Below, one piece after another: positions 63,132-64,000 of a stretch of 64,000 nucleotides of DNA (positions are counted from its first letter, which is position 1; each line of letters begins with the position of its first letter). Source of the stretch: JANRKF01 sp964518725 (GTDB lineage: Bacteria > Pseudomonadota > Alphaproteobacteria > Rickettsiales > SXRF01); the NCBI GenBank assembly GCA_964518725.1, contig CAZFKP010000010.1:12576-76575 (forward strand), in the 5' to 3' direction. The notes beneath the pieces are model-generated. The model did not search any database and was not told where the DNA came from. It worked only from the letters and a program-made list of their open reading frames with translations. A program made the position numbers and the translations under genes.

Positions 63132-63542
63132 ATGAGCTTTACCCTTCACCCCCAGCTTGCCGCCGACACGCTCCCGGTCGGGGATCTTCCCCTCTGCCGG
63201 TTGCTGCTCATGGATAATGCCAACTTCCCATGGCTGATCCTGGTGCCGCGCCGGGCGGGGCTGCGCGAGCTGTTCGACCTCGAACCGCACGAATATACTG
63301 AAGCGATGCAGGAAACCCGCATGGTCGCGGAAAAATTCTCCACCCATACCGGCGCGCATAAAATGAATATCGCTGCGCTCGGCAACATGGTGCCGCAGCT
63401 GCACATCCACATCATCGCGCGCTTCGAGCACGATGTGGCATGGCCGGCACCAATCTGGAACAGCCTTGCCTCGCCGCATGCCTATGGAGCGACGGAATCA
63501 CAGGCGTTGATCGCTGCCATCCGCCGGATTACAAATTTGTAA
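63132..63542 (+). CDS. HIT family protein
   Basis: 136 residues from ATG 63132 (MSFTLHPQLAADTLPVGDLP); TTG 63129 is the codon before it. NFPWLILVPRRAGLRELFDL and the histidine triad MVPQLHIHIIARFEHDVAWP (HxHxH) define a HIT nucleotide-binding protein of the short bacterial type that ends after WPAPIWN. Substrates are likely AMP conjugates or dinucleotides. Stand-alone. Confidence 0.93.
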   Translation: MSFTLHPQLAADTLPVGDLPLCRLLLMDNANFPWLILVPRRAGLRELFDLEPHEYTEAMQETRMVAEKFSTHTGAHKMNIAALGNMVPQLHIHIIARFEHDVAWPAPIWNSLASPHAYGATESQALIAAIRRITNL

Positions 63543-63634
63543 TATTATCCTCATTGCGTTGTAATTTGCATAATGTAAACATCGGACTCGTCTCAAACGG
63601 GACGATTTTTAACTTCTCATTTCAAGGATTTAAT

Positions 63635-63832
63635 ATGAACAAGACTCTCGCTCTGATCGCCGCTCTCGGCCTCGTTGCTTCTCCTGTATTCGCTGCTGAA
63701 GCTGCGAAAGATGCTAAAGCTGAAAAAGTTGTAGCTGGCGAAGCTAAAAAAGAAGAAGCCAAAAAAGAAGAAGCTGCTAAAGAAGCTGCTCCTGCTGCTG
63801 GCGAAGAGAAAAAAGAAGAAGCGAAACACTAA
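63635..63832 (+). CDS. Small exported Ala/Lys/Glu-rich protein (65 aa)
   Basis: 65 residues from ATG 63635, with AAGGA upstream. A clean signal peptide (MNKTLALIAALGLVASPVFA) and a mature part made almost only of Ala, Glu and Lys, with repeats such as KKEEAKKEEAAKEAAPAA. It would be a helical, highly charged periplasmic peptide of about 45 residues. No family recognised; a strong terminator follows, so it is a single-gene transcript. Confidence 0.7.
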   Translation: MNKTLALIAALGLVASPVFAAEAAKDAKAEKVVAGEAKKEEAKKEEAAKEAAPAAGEEKKEEAKH

Positions 63833-63861
63833 GATTCGCCTCGGATCTCTTTTTGATTCAG

Positions 63862-63897
63862 AAAAAACCCGCTGGCCAAGGTCGGCGGGTTTTTTTA
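63862..63897 (+). terminator. Rho-independent terminator
   Basis: AAAACCCGC pairs with GCGGGTTTT around a 12-base loop and continues into a run of seven T. Confidence 0.9.
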
Positions 63898-63962
63898 TGA
63901 AAACTCGACATTCCGCTTGATTTTCTTGCCCCCAAGCCCTAATGGCTAGTCCCTGTTTTTGC

Positions 63963-64000
63963 GGCTCGGTAGCTCAGTGGTAGAGCAGGGGAATCATAAT
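63963..64000 (+). tRNA. tRNA-Met (anticodon CAT), 5' part cut by the window end
   Basis: GGCTCGG-TAGCTCAGTGGTAGAGC begins a normal acceptor and D-arm, followed by GGGGAATCATAAT with anticodon CAT. The start of the anticodon stem matches elongator tRNA-Met of alphaproteobacteria better than tRNA-Ile2. The right half lies outside the window. Confidence 0.8.

Noticed and set aside
1..64000. CRISPR array or prophage
   Set aside because: No regularly spaced repeats and no phage structural or integrase genes were found.

Overview
The window looks like chromosomal DNA of a free-living or loosely host-associated alphaproteobacterium. It is moderately GC-rich and densely packed. Supporting signs are the order prs-rplY-pth-ychF, a trxB gene followed by an LsrB/VtlR-type LysR regulator, a DivL-type pseudokinase with tyrosine at the phospho-acceptor position, a phasin, SURF1, the GshA type of glutamate-cysteine ligase, and an Uup-type ABC-F protein. 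No rRNA operon, prophage or CRISPR array is present. The genus cannot be fixed from sequence alone.

Layout. 1-8.4 kb: a cut-off unknown gene, tRNA-Phe, a permease fused to two universal stress domains, uup, a COG2509 flavoprotein, then a decayed patch (truncated OmpW, IS1595-type transposase remnant, unknown coding remnants) next to tRNA-Tyr and initiator tRNA-fMet. 8.7-15 kb: a histidine kinase, a phasin, uvrC and a KefB-like antiporter. 15-17.5 kb: an accessory patch with two unrecognised genes and a second, diverged copy of the antiporter 3' end. 17.8-24.4 kb: prs, rplY, pth, ychF, a tandem-FKBP membrane protein, an aminotransferase, a shortened acyltransferase, tRNA-Leu. 24.5-32 kb: lon, a methyltransferase, purU, divL-like, an EAL phosphodiesterase. 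32-38 kb: ubiA, rsmE-gshA-bolA, an M16 protease and thrC. 38-43 kb: SURF1, a redox group (peroxiredoxin, tandem DUF305, trxB, small lipoproteins) and the LysR regulator. 43.4-49.8 kb: dxs, a compact operon of two paralogous small membrane proteins, an L,D-transpeptidase and a PP2C-like protein, then ahcY and a RidA-family gene. 49.8-54.3 kb: argD-argF, an ABC-2 permease, a small GNAT and a Bax inhibitor-1 protein. 54.5-63.8 kb: rpmI-rplT, pheS-pheT-DNA glycosylase, purB-MAPEG, a 668-residue orphan, a HIT protein, a small secreted Ala/Lys/Glu protein and the start of tRNA-Met.

Most genes are core metabolism and information processing. The points most worth following are: (1) a compound promoter-like motif at an identical distance upstream of thrC and argD, with a third copy in the accessory patch and related palindromes flanking the LysR gene; (2) the duplicated antiporter 3' end with cargo between the copies; (3) the translationally coupled membrane protein / L,D-transpeptidase / PP2C-like operon; (4) a tandem lipoprotein pair whose second member has a UGA just after the lipobox; and (5) structured leaders before purB, pheS and ahcY. 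Function for these is inferred, not shown.
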